A DNA stretch of 64,000 nt from Herbiconiux sp. A18JL235 (lineage in GTDB: Bacteria > Actinomycetota > Actinomycetes > Actinomycetales > Microbacteriaceae), in the NCBI RefSeq assembly GCF_040939305.1, contig NZ_CP162511.1, positions 2,852,001 through 2,916,000 of the forward strand. Direction: 5' to 3'. Below, in pieces: positions 1 through 7,588 of this stretch. How positions within the stretch are numbered: the stretch's first letter is position 1; every line of letters begins with the position of its first letter. The notes beneath the pieces are model-generated. The model saw only the letters and a program-made list of their open reading frames with translations. It was not told where the DNA came from and did no database searches. Both the position numbers and the translations under genes were made by a program.

Positions 1-348
1 GGCGGGGAGGATCTCGGGAACCCCGTACAGGTGGGCGGTGACGAAGTTCCAGGTGGGCACGGCGGGGTTGGCGTCGTACCAGCCCGGCGAGATGTAACCG
101 TGCGGGCCCTGGATGACGACCATCACCTCGTGCTCGCCCCACTCGTGCAGCCGCTCGTCGGGGCGGCCGACGTGGCTGAGCAGTGCGAGGCCGCCGGGGC
201 TTCCGGGGCGCTCGTCGAGCAGCACCGGGTAATGCGAGGCGACAAGACCCGACGAGGTCGTCGAGACGATCGTGGCCCACGGGTTCTCGCGCACGAGGCG
301 ACGGATCTCGTTCTCGTCGGTGAGGTCGAAGACGGGATTGCGGCGCAT
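1..348 (-). CDS. PaiB-family FMN-binding protein, partial
   Basis: Only the first 116 codons are present; the gene runs off the left edge. The N-terminus begins MRRNPVFDLTDENEI and continues with ATIVSTT, ASHYPVLLDE, a WGEHEVMVVIQGPHGYISP stretch and NPAVPTWNF, which match the flavin-reductase-like split-barrel family of PaiB (FMN-binding negative transcriptional regulator). Family members bind FMN; Bacillus PaiB affects sporulation and protease genes, but the role in actinobacteria is unknown. The ATG lies 1 nt after the stop of the upstream glycosylase gene, so translation is probably coupled to it. No good Shine-Dalgarno site is visible. Confidence 0.8.
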   Translation of the reverse strand, partial: MRRNPVFDLTDENEIRRLVRENPWATIVSTTSSGLVASHYPVLLDERPGSPGGLALLSHVGRPDERLHEWGEHEVMVVIQGPHGYISPGWYDANPAVPTWNFVTAHLYGVPEILPA

Positions 349-349
349 C

Positions 350-1405
350 TCAGGCCTGATCTTTCGGGCACCAGTAGAGCTTGCGGCCGCCGAGCTCCTC
401 GAGCACGATGTGAGTGCCGCAGACCCGGCACGGGAGCCCCTCGCGCTTGTAGACCCAGTGGCGGTCTGCGCGGCTGGCCATGGCTTTGACGTAGTCGTCG
501 TCGGAGAGGTCGTCCATGGTCATCATCTGACCGGTGCGCACTCCGAGGTCGAGGAGGTAGGCCCAGTCGCGCCAGAGCGCCCGCGCGGTCTCCTCGGGCA
601 CGAGCTTGCCGGGGGTGTGCGGGTTGAGGCGGGCGCGGAAGAGCATCTCGGCGCGGTAGACGTTGCCGATGCCGCTGACCACCGACTGGTCCATGAGCAG
701 GAGGGCGATGACCGTGGGCTTCTTGCGCACCGCGTCGACGAAGCGCTGCTCGGCTTCGGCGGAGTCGTCGAGAAGCGGATCGGGCCCGAGTTTCGCGATC
801 ACCGCGGCCACCTGGGCGGGGTCGAGCACCTCGCAGGCGGTGGGGCCGCGGAGATCGGCGACGGCGGTCTCGGTGAGCAGGCGCACGCGCACGGCACCCA
901 CGGGCGGTGGCGGGAACTCGGTGAGCTCCTCCCCCTCCTTCTCCTGCTCCGACATGCGGAGCCGTGAGCGGCGGGGCGCGCCGATCGAGCTGATCGAGTC
1001 CTCACCGTCGGCATCGTCGATCGCGAGCTCGTCGAGGGTGCCCTCGCCCTGGCGGCCCAGGGTGTCGGCCGCGGCATCGTCGCCGTCACCGGCCGCCGCA
1101 TCCGTTCCGCGCTGGTTGGTCTGGCCCATCCGGCCGCCCGCCGAACGGATGGTCGCGTCGGCGGTGATGTCGCCGGCGAAGTCCCAGGCGCCGTAGATGC
1201 CGAGATGCACGCGGAGCCAGAGGTCATCGCCGAACTCGAGGAACATCTGCTTGCCCACGGCGCGGGCGGCCGTCATGGTGCGGCCGTCGAGCAGCGCAGC
1301 GCCCTCGGCGAAGCGGCCCTGCGGCGAGCTCGCCGAGATCTGACGGCCCACGAAGTTGCGCGCGAACTGGCGCGCGATGCGATGGACGGAGTGGCCCTCG
1401 GGCAC
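350..1405 (-). CDS. Fpg/Nei-family DNA glycosylase
   Basis: Base-excision repair glycosylase/AP lyase of the Fpg/Nei family, 351 aa. The GTG start is chosen because it places the catalytic N-terminal Pro (P2) and Glu (E3) in PEGHSVHRIAR directly after the initiator; the frame stays open upstream but without family sequence. The H2TH region is seen at VSGIGNVYRAEMLF. The C-terminal zinc finger has C326, C329 and C346, but the expected fourth cysteine is D349 (YWCPKDQA). Residues about 80-168 are an acidic low-complexity insertion rich in D, G and E that separates the N-terminal beta-sandwich halves. It sits 14 nt downstream of rpiB and 1 nt before the paiB-like gene, forming an operon. It acts on oxidised bases; Nei (pyrimidine) specificity is inferred. 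Confidence 0.88.
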   Translation of the reverse strand: MPEGHSVHRIARQFARNFVGRQISASSPQGRFAEGAALLDGRTMTAARAVGKQMFLEFGDDLWLRVHLGIYGAWDFAGDITADATIRSAGGRMGQTNQRGTDAAAGDGDDAAADTLGRQGEGTLDELAIDDADGEDSISSIGAPRRSRLRMSEQEKEGEELTEFPPPPVGAVRVRLLTETAVADLRGPTACEVLDPAQVAAVIAKLGPDPLLDDSAEAEQRFVDAVRKKPTVIALLLMDQSVVSGIGNVYRAEMLFRARLNPHTPGKLVPEETARALWRDWAYLLDLGVRTGQMMTMDDLSDDDYVKAMASRADRHWVYKREGLPCRVCGTHIVLEELGGRKLYWCPKDQA

Positions 1406-1419
1406 GGTTGCTCCGACGC

Positions 1420-1908
1420 CTAGGCGTCGACGACGCGGTCGGTGATGGTGCCGGTGGTCTCGTACTCGGCGATCTGCGCGATGCGCCGCACGTGACGCTC
1501 TTCGAGGGAGAAGGGCTCGTTCACGAAGAAGTCGATGAGTGCTGTCGCCTCCTCGACGGTGTGCTGGCGGGCGCCGATGGAGATGACGTTGGCGTCGTTG
1601 TGCTGCCGGGCGAGCTTGGCCGTCGACTCGTTCCACACCAGTGCCGCGCGCACCCCCTGCACCTTGTTCGCCGAGATCTGCTCGCCGTTGCCCGAGCCGC
1701 CGAACACGACCCCGAGGGCCTCGACGCCGGCGCGCTGGTCTTCGACCACGGCGTGGGCGGCGTTGATGCAGAACGAGGGGTAGTCGTCGATGGGGTCGTA
1801 GCTCTCGGGCCCGTGGTCGACGACCTCGTGGCCGAGGGCGGTGAGGTGCTCGTTGATGTGTCGGCTGAACTCGAGTCCGGCATGATCGGTGCCGATGTGG
1901 ATGCGCAT
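1420..1908 (-). CDS. rpiB: Ribose-5-phosphate isomerase B
   Basis: Interconverts ribose 5-phosphate and ribulose 5-phosphate in the non-oxidative pentose phosphate pathway; cytosolic. The 162-aa protein starts MRIHIGTDHAGLEF and carries GVVFGGSGNGEQISANK, in which E76 corresponds to the catalytic base of actinobacterial RpiB (mycobacterial Glu75), and a conserved ANVISIGAR segment. Length fits the family. A TATGCT -10-like box (1915-1920) lies 6 nt upstream of the ATG with only a very close purine run between, so the transcript is probably leaderless. It heads an operon with the DNA glycosylase and PaiB-like genes and is divergent from the DUF4184 gene. Confidence 0.95.
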   Translation of the reverse strand: MRIHIGTDHAGLEFSRHINEHLTALGHEVVDHGPESYDPIDDYPSFCINAAHAVVEDQRAGVEALGVVFGGSGNGEQISANKVQGVRAALVWNESTAKLARQHNDANVISIGARQHTVEEATALIDFFVNEPFSLEERHVRRIAQIAEYETTGTITDRVVDA

Positions 1909-1978
1909 TCCTTCAGCATATTGCGCCCGTCCGACCTCGACCCGGCGTCGCGCGAGGGCGGCGCGTTAGGCTGCGCGG

Positions 1979-2659
1979 GTGCCGTTCACGATCAGTCATG
2001 CCGTCGTGGCGCTGCCGTTCGTGCGCACGCCCCTCCCGGCGGGCGCGGTGGCGATCGGGGCGATGACCCCCGACCTCCCGCTGTTCGTGAGCGCCGGCCA
2101 CGGCTACGGAGTCACGCACGGGTGGCCGGGGCTCCTGCTGGTCGACCTGCCGGTGGGGCTGGCGCTCTTCGCGCTCTGGCGCATCCTGGCGCGCCCGATC
2201 CTCCCGGGCGTGCTTCCGCTCCCCGTCGGCGAGCGCCTCCCGGTCGCCTGGCGCGGCACCCCGGCCGACGGCGCCCGCACCCTCTGGAGCGACCGCGGTC
2301 ACCCGCGCGCGGCGACCGTCGGGGCCGCCGTGCTCGCCACTCTGATCGGCATCCTCACCCACATCGTCTGGGACGCCTTCACCCACACCGGCCGCCTCGG
2401 CGCCGCCCTGCCCCTGCTCGACGCCCCCGTCGCCGGTCTGCCCCTGGCGGCGTGGCTGCAGTACGCGAGCTCGGCGCTCGGCCTGGCCGGGCTCGTCGGC
2501 TACGCGCTGTGGTGGTTCCTCCGCCGCCCGCGCACGCCGAGCGGAGACGCCGGCCCCCGCTCGGGCCGTCCGCATCCGCTCGTCGTGGTGGCCTTCTGGA
2601 CGACCACCGCGGCACTCCTCGCGATCGTGCTGGTGGCGACCGCCCGCATCGTGCTCTAG
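1979..2659 (+). CDS. DUF4184 family membrane protein
   Basis: A 226-aa integral membrane protein beginning MPFTISHAVVALPF with an AIGAMTPDLPLFV segment, the signature of the DUF4184 family of unknown function. Conserved His and Asp residues (SHAV, TPDLP, GILTHIVWDAFTH) near membrane borders recall the metal-dependent hydrolase-like YdjM/LexA-binding family, but no activity is established. At least five hydrophobic segments are visible. The GTG start is preceded by TAGGCT (1967-1972) 6 nt upstream and no SD, consistent with a leaderless mRNA. Its stop overlaps the stop of the convergent thiol-protein gene by 4 nt. Confidence 0.75.
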   Translation: MPFTISHAVVALPFVRTPLPAGAVAIGAMTPDLPLFVSAGHGYGVTHGWPGLLLVDLPVGLALFALWRILARPILPGVLPLPVGERLPVAWRGTPADGARTLWSDRGHPRAATVGAAVLATLIGILTHIVWDAFTHTGRLGAALPLLDAPVAGLPLAAWLQYASSALGLAGLVGYALWWFLRRPRTPSGDAGPRSGRPHPLVVVAFWTTTAALLAIVLVATARIVL

Positions 2660-3267
2660 AACTGGGGGTCGCGGGTGCGGGAGCGCTTGAGTTCGAAGAA
2701 GCCGTCGTAGGAGGCGGCGGCGACGATACCGTCCCAGAGCGTCAGCGCCATCTCGCCGGTGGGGGCGGGGCTGATGACGGGGCCGAAGAAGGCGGTGCCG
2801 TTGACGGCGATGACGGGGGTGCCGACGTCTTGGCCGACCCGCTCGATGCCGTCGAAATGCGAGGCGCGCATCTGTTCGTCGTACTCGTCGCTCTCGGAGT
2901 AGGCGGCGAGCGAGGCCGGCAGCCCCACCTCGGCGAGCGCTGCGGGGATGACCTCGTCGGGGTCGAGCGAGCCGCCGGGATGGATGCGCGTGCCGAGCGC
3001 GTCGTAGAGCGGCTTCACGACCTCCTGCCCGTGCAGCTCGGCTGCGGCGGCGACGAGGCGCGTGTAGCGGAGGGCGCGCGGGAAGAAGGCCTTGTACGAC
3101 TCGGGGATGTCGTCGCGGTCTTCGTTCAGCACGGCGAGGCTCATGATGTGCCAGGTCACGTCGAGGTCGCGGTGGGCGGCGACCTCGTCGACCCAGCGGG
3201 AGGTCATCCAGGCCCAGGGGCAGGAGGGGTCGAACCAGAAATCGACGGCGGTCTTCTCGGTAGTCAT
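2656..3267 (-). CDS. DsbA-fold / Rv2466c-like mycothiol-dependent protein
   Basis: A 203-aa thioredoxin-fold protein with an alpha-helical insertion, resembling the DsbA family that includes the mycothiol-dependent nitroreductase Rv2466c. The N-terminus reads VDFWFDPSCPWAWMTSRW, so the active site is CPWA with a single cysteine (C16) rather than a CxxC pair. The conserved cis-proline loop is in VGTPVIAVNG. A one-cysteine site fits a mechanism that uses mycothiol for recycling; this is inferred. Substrate unknown. The ATG at 3265-3267 is used because family sequence starts there; an open frame continues far upstream antisense to pepN and is not real. Confidence 0.8.
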   Translation of the reverse strand: MTTEKTAVDFWFDPSCPWAWMTSRWVDEVAAHRDLDVTWHIMSLAVLNEDRDDIPESYKAFFPRALRYTRLVAAAAELHGQEVVKPLYDALGTRIHPGGSLDPDEVIPAALAEVGLPASLAAYSESDEYDEQMRASHFDGIERVGQDVGTPVIAVNGTAFFGPVISPAPTGEMALTLWDGIVAAASYDGFFELKRSRTRDPQF

Positions 3268-3327
3268 GACCCCATCCAACCACTCGCCGAAGGCACTCCC
3301 GCCACTGTCTGCCAGGGCGCATCTGAC

Positions 3328-3354
3328 TAGGCTGAAGGCGCAATCGAATAGGAG
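3328..3354 (+). promoter_or_regulatory. pepN -10 box and ribosome binding site
   Basis: TAGGCT at 3328-3333 fits the TAnnnT -10 consensus, followed by a leader of about 20 nt with the Shine-Dalgarno sequence AGGAG (3350-3354) 6 nt before the GTG of pepN. A clear -35 hexamer is not visible. Confidence 0.45.
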
Positions 3355-3360
3355 AGCAAC

Positions 3361-5907
3361 GTGCCTGGAGAAAACCTCACCCGCGCAGAAGCCCGCGAGC
3401 GTGCCGCCATCGTCGACACCTCGAGCTACGACGTCGTCCTCGACCTCACGACAGGTCCCGAGACGTTCCGCAGCACCACCACCATCCGTTTCACGGCCAC
3501 GCCGGGAGCGTCGACCTTCGTCGACGCCATCACCCGCACCGTGCACTCGGTCACCTTGAACGGCGAGTCGCTCGACCCGGCCGTGGTGAGCGACGGCGTG
3601 CGCATCCAGCTGCCCGAGCTGGCGGCGGAGAACGAGCTGGTGGTCGACGCCGACATGATCTACACCAACACCGGAGAGGGCCTGCACCGCTTCGTCGACC
3701 CGGTCGACGACGAGGTCTACCTCTACTCCCAGTTCGAGGTGCCCGACTCGCGCCGCATGTTCGCCGTGTTCGAACAGCCCGACCTCAAGGCCACCTTCGC
3801 CTTCACCATCACCGCCCCCGACTACTGGGAGGTCGTGTCGAACTCCCCTACCCCCGAGCCGGTGGATGCGGTGGCAGGCCAGAGCAAGACCTGGGCCTTC
3901 GAACCGACCCCCCGCATCTCCTCCTACATCACCGCCCTGGTCGCCGGCCCCTACGTGGTCGAGCGCAGCGAGCTCACGAGCGCCGACGGCCGCGTCATCC
4001 CGCTCGGAGTGTTCAGCCGCGCCTCCCTCTCGCAGTACATGGACGCCGACTACATCTTCGACAAGACCCGCGAGGGTTTCGAGTTCTACGAGAAGCAGTA
4101 CGACTTCCCGTATCCCTTCGCGAAGTACGACCAGCTCTTCGTTCCCGAGTTCAACGCGGGCGCCATGGAGAACGCGGGTGCGGTGACCTTCACCGAGACC
4201 TACGTGTTCCGCTCGAAGGTGACGGAGGCGGTGCGCGAGCGCCGCGTCATCACCATCCTCCACGAGCTCGCCCACATGTGGTTCGGCGACCTCGTCACCA
4301 TGCGCTGGTGGAACGACCTGTGGCTGAACGAGTCGTTCGCCGAGTACATGTCGACCCTCGCCGCCGCCGAGGCGACGGAATGGAAGGAGGCGTGGACGAC
4401 CTTCGCCGCTATGGAGAAGAGCTGGGCCTACCGGCAGGACCAGCTGCCGTCGACGCATCCCATCGTCGCCCCCATCAACGACCTCGAAGACGTGCAGGTG
4501 AACTTCGACGGCATCACCTACGCCAAGGGCGCCTCGGTGCTGAAGCAGCTGGTGGCCTGGGTGGGCCAGGAGGAGTTCATGAAGGGCGTCGCCGCCTACG
4601 TGAACAAGCACCAGTTCGCCAACACCGAGCTCACCGACCTGCTCGTCGAGCTCGAGGCCACGAGCGGCCGCGACCTCACCGAGTGGTCGCAGCTGTGGCT
4701 CGAGACCGCGGGCGTGAACACGCTGCGGCCGGCCATCGAGTACGACGAGAACGACGAGATCACCTCCTTCGCTGTGCTGCAGGAGGCGCCGCTGGAGTGG
4801 CCGACCATCCGCCCGCACCGCCTCGCCATCGGCTTCTACGACGTCGAGGACGGCAAGCTCGTGCGCACCTACCGAGTGGAGCTCGACGTCGACGGTGAGC
4901 GCACCGAGGTGCCCGAGCTGAAGGGCCGGGCCCGCCCCGCCCTCGTGCTGCTGAACGACGACGACCTCGCGTACGCGAAGATCCGCCTCGACGGCTACTC
5001 GCTCGACACCGCCATCGACCACCTCGCCTCCATCGAGTCGCCCCTCGCGCGCTCGCTGGTGTGGGGTTCCGCCTGGGACTCGACCCGCGACGCCGAGACC
5101 CCGGCCCGCGACTTCGTGCGCCTGGTGCTCGGCAACATCGCCACCGAGACCGAGTCGACGACCATCCGCACCGTGCTCGGACAGCTCGTGCTCACCGCCT
5201 CGAGCTACGTCGCACCGGATGCGCGCGACGAGACCATCGCGGAGGCCGCGACCGCGCTGTGGAAGCTCGCACTCGACGCCGCCCCCGGCTCCGACGCGCA
5301 GTTCCAGTTCGTGAAGTTCTTCGCCGCCCTCGCCACCACGGAGGAGCAGCTCGAGAACGTCGGGCACCTCGCGAACGGCACGGTCGAGCTCGAGGGTCTC
5401 GAGATCGACACCGACCTCACCTGGGAGCTGCTCATCGCGCTGGTCGCGGGCGGCAAGGCGGGCGAGGCCGAGATCGCCGCGACCCTCGAGGCCGACAACA
5501 CGGCGTCGGGAGCGCAGTCGGCCGCCCACGCGCGCGCGGCCGTCCCCACGCTCGAGGGCAAGACCGCGGCGTTCGACTCGCTGGTGGCGGTCGACACCGC
5601 TCCGAACGCGATCGTGCGCGCCACCGGTCTCGGCTTCCAGCGCGCCAGCGACCCGACACTGTTCGAGCCGCTCGTCAACCGCTACTTCGAGTCGCTGCAG
5701 ACTCTGTGGGAGACCCGCAGCTACGCCATCGCGTCGTCGGTGATCAACGGGCTCTACCCTGCAGCCCTCGCGAACCAGGAGCTGCGCGACGCGACCGCCG
5801 CCTGGCTCGACGCGAACCCGGAGCCGCCCGCGCTCCGCCGCATCGTGATCGAGAACCTCGCCGGTGTCGACCGGGCGCTGGCCGCGCAGGCACGCGACAA
5901 GCGCTGA
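3361..5907 (+). CDS. pepN: Aminopeptidase N (M1 family)
   Basis: Zinc metallo-aminopeptidase that removes N-terminal residues from peptides in the cytosol. The 848-aa protein has the exopeptidase motif GAMEN (267-271), the zinc motif HELAH (301-305) with catalytic Glu302, and the third zinc ligand E324 in LWLNESFAEY, all at the normal spacing. The N-terminal beta-sandwich domain and the C-terminal ERAP1-like helical domain bring it to the length typical of actinobacterial PepN (about 850 aa). The GTG start has a well placed AGGAG. It is divergent from the thiol-protein gene and followed by a very long hairpin (5927-5993). Confidence 0.96.
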   Translation: MPGENLTRAEARERAAIVDTSSYDVVLDLTTGPETFRSTTTIRFTATPGASTFVDAITRTVHSVTLNGESLDPAVVSDGVRIQLPELAAENELVVDADMIYTNTGEGLHRFVDPVDDEVYLYSQFEVPDSRRMFAVFEQPDLKATFAFTITAPDYWEVVSNSPTPEPVDAVAGQSKTWAFEPTPRISSYITALVAGPYVVERSELTSADGRVIPLGVFSRASLSQYMDADYIFDKTREGFEFYEKQYDFPYPFAKYDQLFVPEFNAGAMENAGAVTFTETYVFRSKVTEAVRERRVITILHELAHMWFGDLVTMRWWNDLWLNESFAEYMSTLAAAEATEWKEAWTTFAAMEKSWAYRQDQLPSTHPIVAPINDLEDVQVNFDGITYAKGASVLKQLVAWVGQEEFMKGVAAYVNKHQFANTELTDLLVELEATSGRDLTEWSQLWLETAGVNTLRPAIEYDENDEITSFAVLQEAPLEWPTIRPHRLAIGFYDVEDGKLVRTYRVELDVDGERTEVPELKGRARPALVLLNDDDLAYAKIRLDGYSLDTAIDHLASIESPLARSLVWGSAWDSTRDAETPARDFVRLVLGNIATETESTTIRTVLGQLVLTASSYVAPDARDETIAEAATALWKLALDAAPGSDAQFQFVKFFAALATTEEQLENVGHLANGTVELEGLEIDTDLTWELLIALVAGGKAGEAEIAATLEADNTASGAQSAAHARAAVPTLEGKTAAFDSLVAVDTAPNAIVRATGLGFQRASDPTLFEPLVNRYFESLQTLWETRSYAIASSVINGLYPAALANQELRDATAAWLDANPEPPALRRIVIENLAGVDRALAAQARDKR

Positions 5908-5926
5908 GGCGTAGAGGGGTACGCGC

Positions 5927-5993
5927 CGAACGGTATGAGAATCGTGCTGCCGAGCCCGGAGGGGGCTCGGTGCCACGATTCCCATACCGTTCG
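5927..5993. repeat. 31-bp near-perfect inverted repeat after pepN
   Basis: Arms 5927-5957 and 5963-5993 pair at 27 Watson-Crick and 2 G-T positions of 31, with only two mismatches and a 5-nt loop (GGAGG). The outer arm contains GAACGGTATG, the inner arm CCGAGCCC. It would form an unusually long RNA hairpin 3' of pepN. No T-tract follows, so it is not a textbook terminator; it may act as a transcript-end stabiliser, a factor-independent terminator of the T-less actinobacterial kind, or be a mobile palindromic repeat. Confidence 0.8.
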
Positions 5994-6047
5994 CGCAGAC
6001 CTTCACACACCTGGTGCCAAGGCGGGCGAGCGTAAGCTCGGGGGCAT

Positions 6048-7088
6048 ATGAATTGGGACACCTTCTGGGGAGCCGTCAACTCGTTCTACACGAGTTGGGA
6101 GATTCCCATCAGCATTGTGCTCATCGTCGTCATCTCGATCATCGCGCGCGCCATCCTGCTCTACGCGGTCAAGCGGCTCGTCGATCAGGTGGTCACCGGG
6201 GTCAAGAAGAAACAGAACGTCACCGACACGCAGGCGCTCGTGGCATCTCCGCTGGCCGCCGTGCGCATCGTGCAGCGCACCCGCACCATCGGTACGGTTC
6301 TGACGAACGTCATCAACGTCACCGTGGTGATCGTGGCGATCATCCTCGTCATCACGACGATCGACCCCACCATCATCGGTTCTCTCGCGCTGCTCACCGC
6401 AGCCCTCGGTGCCGGCCTCGGCTTCGGCGCCCAGAACATCGTCAAGGACGTGCTGAACGGCCTGTTCATGGTGTTCGAAGACCAGCTCGGTGTGGGCGAT
6501 GTCGTCGACCTGGGCCCGGCGACGGGCGTGGTGGAGGCGGTCGGCATCAGGGTCACCCAGGTGCGCGACGTGAACGGCACGCTGTGGTTCGTGCGCAACG
6601 GCGAGATCCTGCGCGTCGGCAACATGTCGCAGGGCTGGTCGAGGGCCATCATCGACCTCGCCATCCCCTACGACGCCGACCTCGAGCAGGTGCAGGAACG
6701 GATGCTCGCCACCGCAGTCGAGATGGCCGACGAGCCCAAGTGGCGTTCGCGCATCATCGAGCGGCCCGAGATCTGGGGCCTGGAGTCGATCTCGGCCGAG
6801 GCCCTCGTCATCCGCCTCGTGGTGAAGACGCGCACCTCGGCCAAGGACGACGTGGCGCGCGAGCTGCGAATCAGGCTGAAGCGCGCGCTCGACGCCATCG
6901 ACGTGACGCTGCCCTCGCTGAACTCCGTGGTGCTCTCGGGCTTCGAGGGTGCCGCGAGCGTGCGGGGTGCCCGGCCTCCCCGCACGAAGCCCATCGCGAC
7001 GGCGACGGATGCGGCCGCCGACCCACCCCCGCCCCGCGGCCTCCGCAAACCCCGCGGCTCGAAGGCCGGCGACGACCCCACCGACTGA
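6048..7088 (+). CDS. MscS-family mechanosensitive channel
   Basis: Small-conductance mechanosensitive channel homologue, 346 aa, which would release solutes during hypo-osmotic shock. Hydrophobic helices are seen near residues 18-38 and 83-104 and a pore-type helix [21 protein letters not shown], followed by the beta-domain with the family stretch [31 protein letters not shown] basic, proline-rich tail replaces any regulatory domain. TAAGCT (6033-6038) lies 9 nt upstream of the ATG and could be its -10 box. The truncated haemoglobin gene follows after 46 nt. Confidence 0.93.
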   Translation: MNWDTFWGAVNSFYTSWEIPISIVLIVVISIIARAILLYAVKRLVDQVVTGVKKKQNVTDTQALVASPLAAVRIVQRTRTIGTVLTNVINVTVVIVAIILVITTIDPTIIGSLALLTAALGAGLGFGAQNIVKDVLNGLFMVFEDQLGVGDVVDLGPATGVVEAVGIRVTQVRDVNGTLWFVRNGEILRVGNMSQGWSRAIIDLAIPYDADLEQVQERMLATAVEMADEPKWRSRIIERPEIWGLESISAEALVIRLVVKTRTSAKDDVARELRIRLKRALDAIDVTLPSLNSVVLSGFEGAASVRGARPPRTKPIATATDAAADPPPPRGLRKPRGSKAGDDPTD

Positions 7089-7134
7089 CGGAACGACCCG
7101 CGCTCGCGCGCATCGCCTGAACACCGAGGAACCC

Positions 7135-7548
7135 ATGATCGAGCTCACCCCCAAGAGGCCCGAGCAGCCCGAGCGCACGTTCTACGAGCAGGTCGGCGGC
7201 CACCCCACCTTCGTGGCGCTCGTGTCGACGTTCTACGAGGGCGTCGCCACCGACCCGGTGCTGAAGCCGATGTACCCGGCCGACGACTGGGACGGCGCCG
7301 TCGAGCGACTCACCCTGTTCCTCGAGCAGTACTGGGGCGGCCCGGGAACCTACAGCGAGCAGCGCGGACACCCACGGCTGCGGATGCGCCACAACCCGTT
7401 CAAGGTCAACCCCGACGCGCGCGATCGCTGGCTCGCACACATGAGGGTGGCGGTCGACTCGATCGAGTTGTCGCCCGCCGACAGAGATCTGCTCTGGGGT
7501 TACCTCGAGCGCGCCGCACATGCCATGGTGAATACCTTCGACGAGTGA
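7135..7548 (+). CDS. glbO: Group II truncated haemoglobin
   Basis: 137-aa haem protein of the trHbO class, binding O2 or NO and implicated in respiration or nitrosative stress protection. [19 protein letters not shown] and RLRMRHNPF match mycobacterial trHbO; the proximal His is H86 (MRH) and the distal pocket Tyr is Y66. The ATG at 7135 is chosen because family homology begins just after it and GAGGA precedes it; the frame is open upstream into mscS. The nine extra N-terminal residues relative to the mycobacterial protein are unremarkable. Confidence 0.95.
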   Translation: MIELTPKRPEQPERTFYEQVGGHPTFVALVSTFYEGVATDPVLKPMYPADDWDGAVERLTLFLEQYWGGPGTYSEQRGHPRLRMRHNPFKVNPDARDRWLAHMRVAVDSIELSPADRDLLWGYLERAAHAMVNTFDE

Positions 7549-7588
7549 GGCGGGCCGGCCTCGCCGTCCCTCTGACGAAGGAGTCGCC

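Noticed and set aside
1406..1636. N-terminal extension of the DNA glycosylase
   Set aside because: Fpg/Nei enzymes need Pro as residue 2 after initiator removal; the GTG at 1403-1405 gives this, while the extension overlaps rpiB.
3268..6006. Extension of the thiol-protein frame to over 1100 codons
   Set aside because: It runs antisense to the complete pepN gene; family sequence begins at the ATG 3265-3267.
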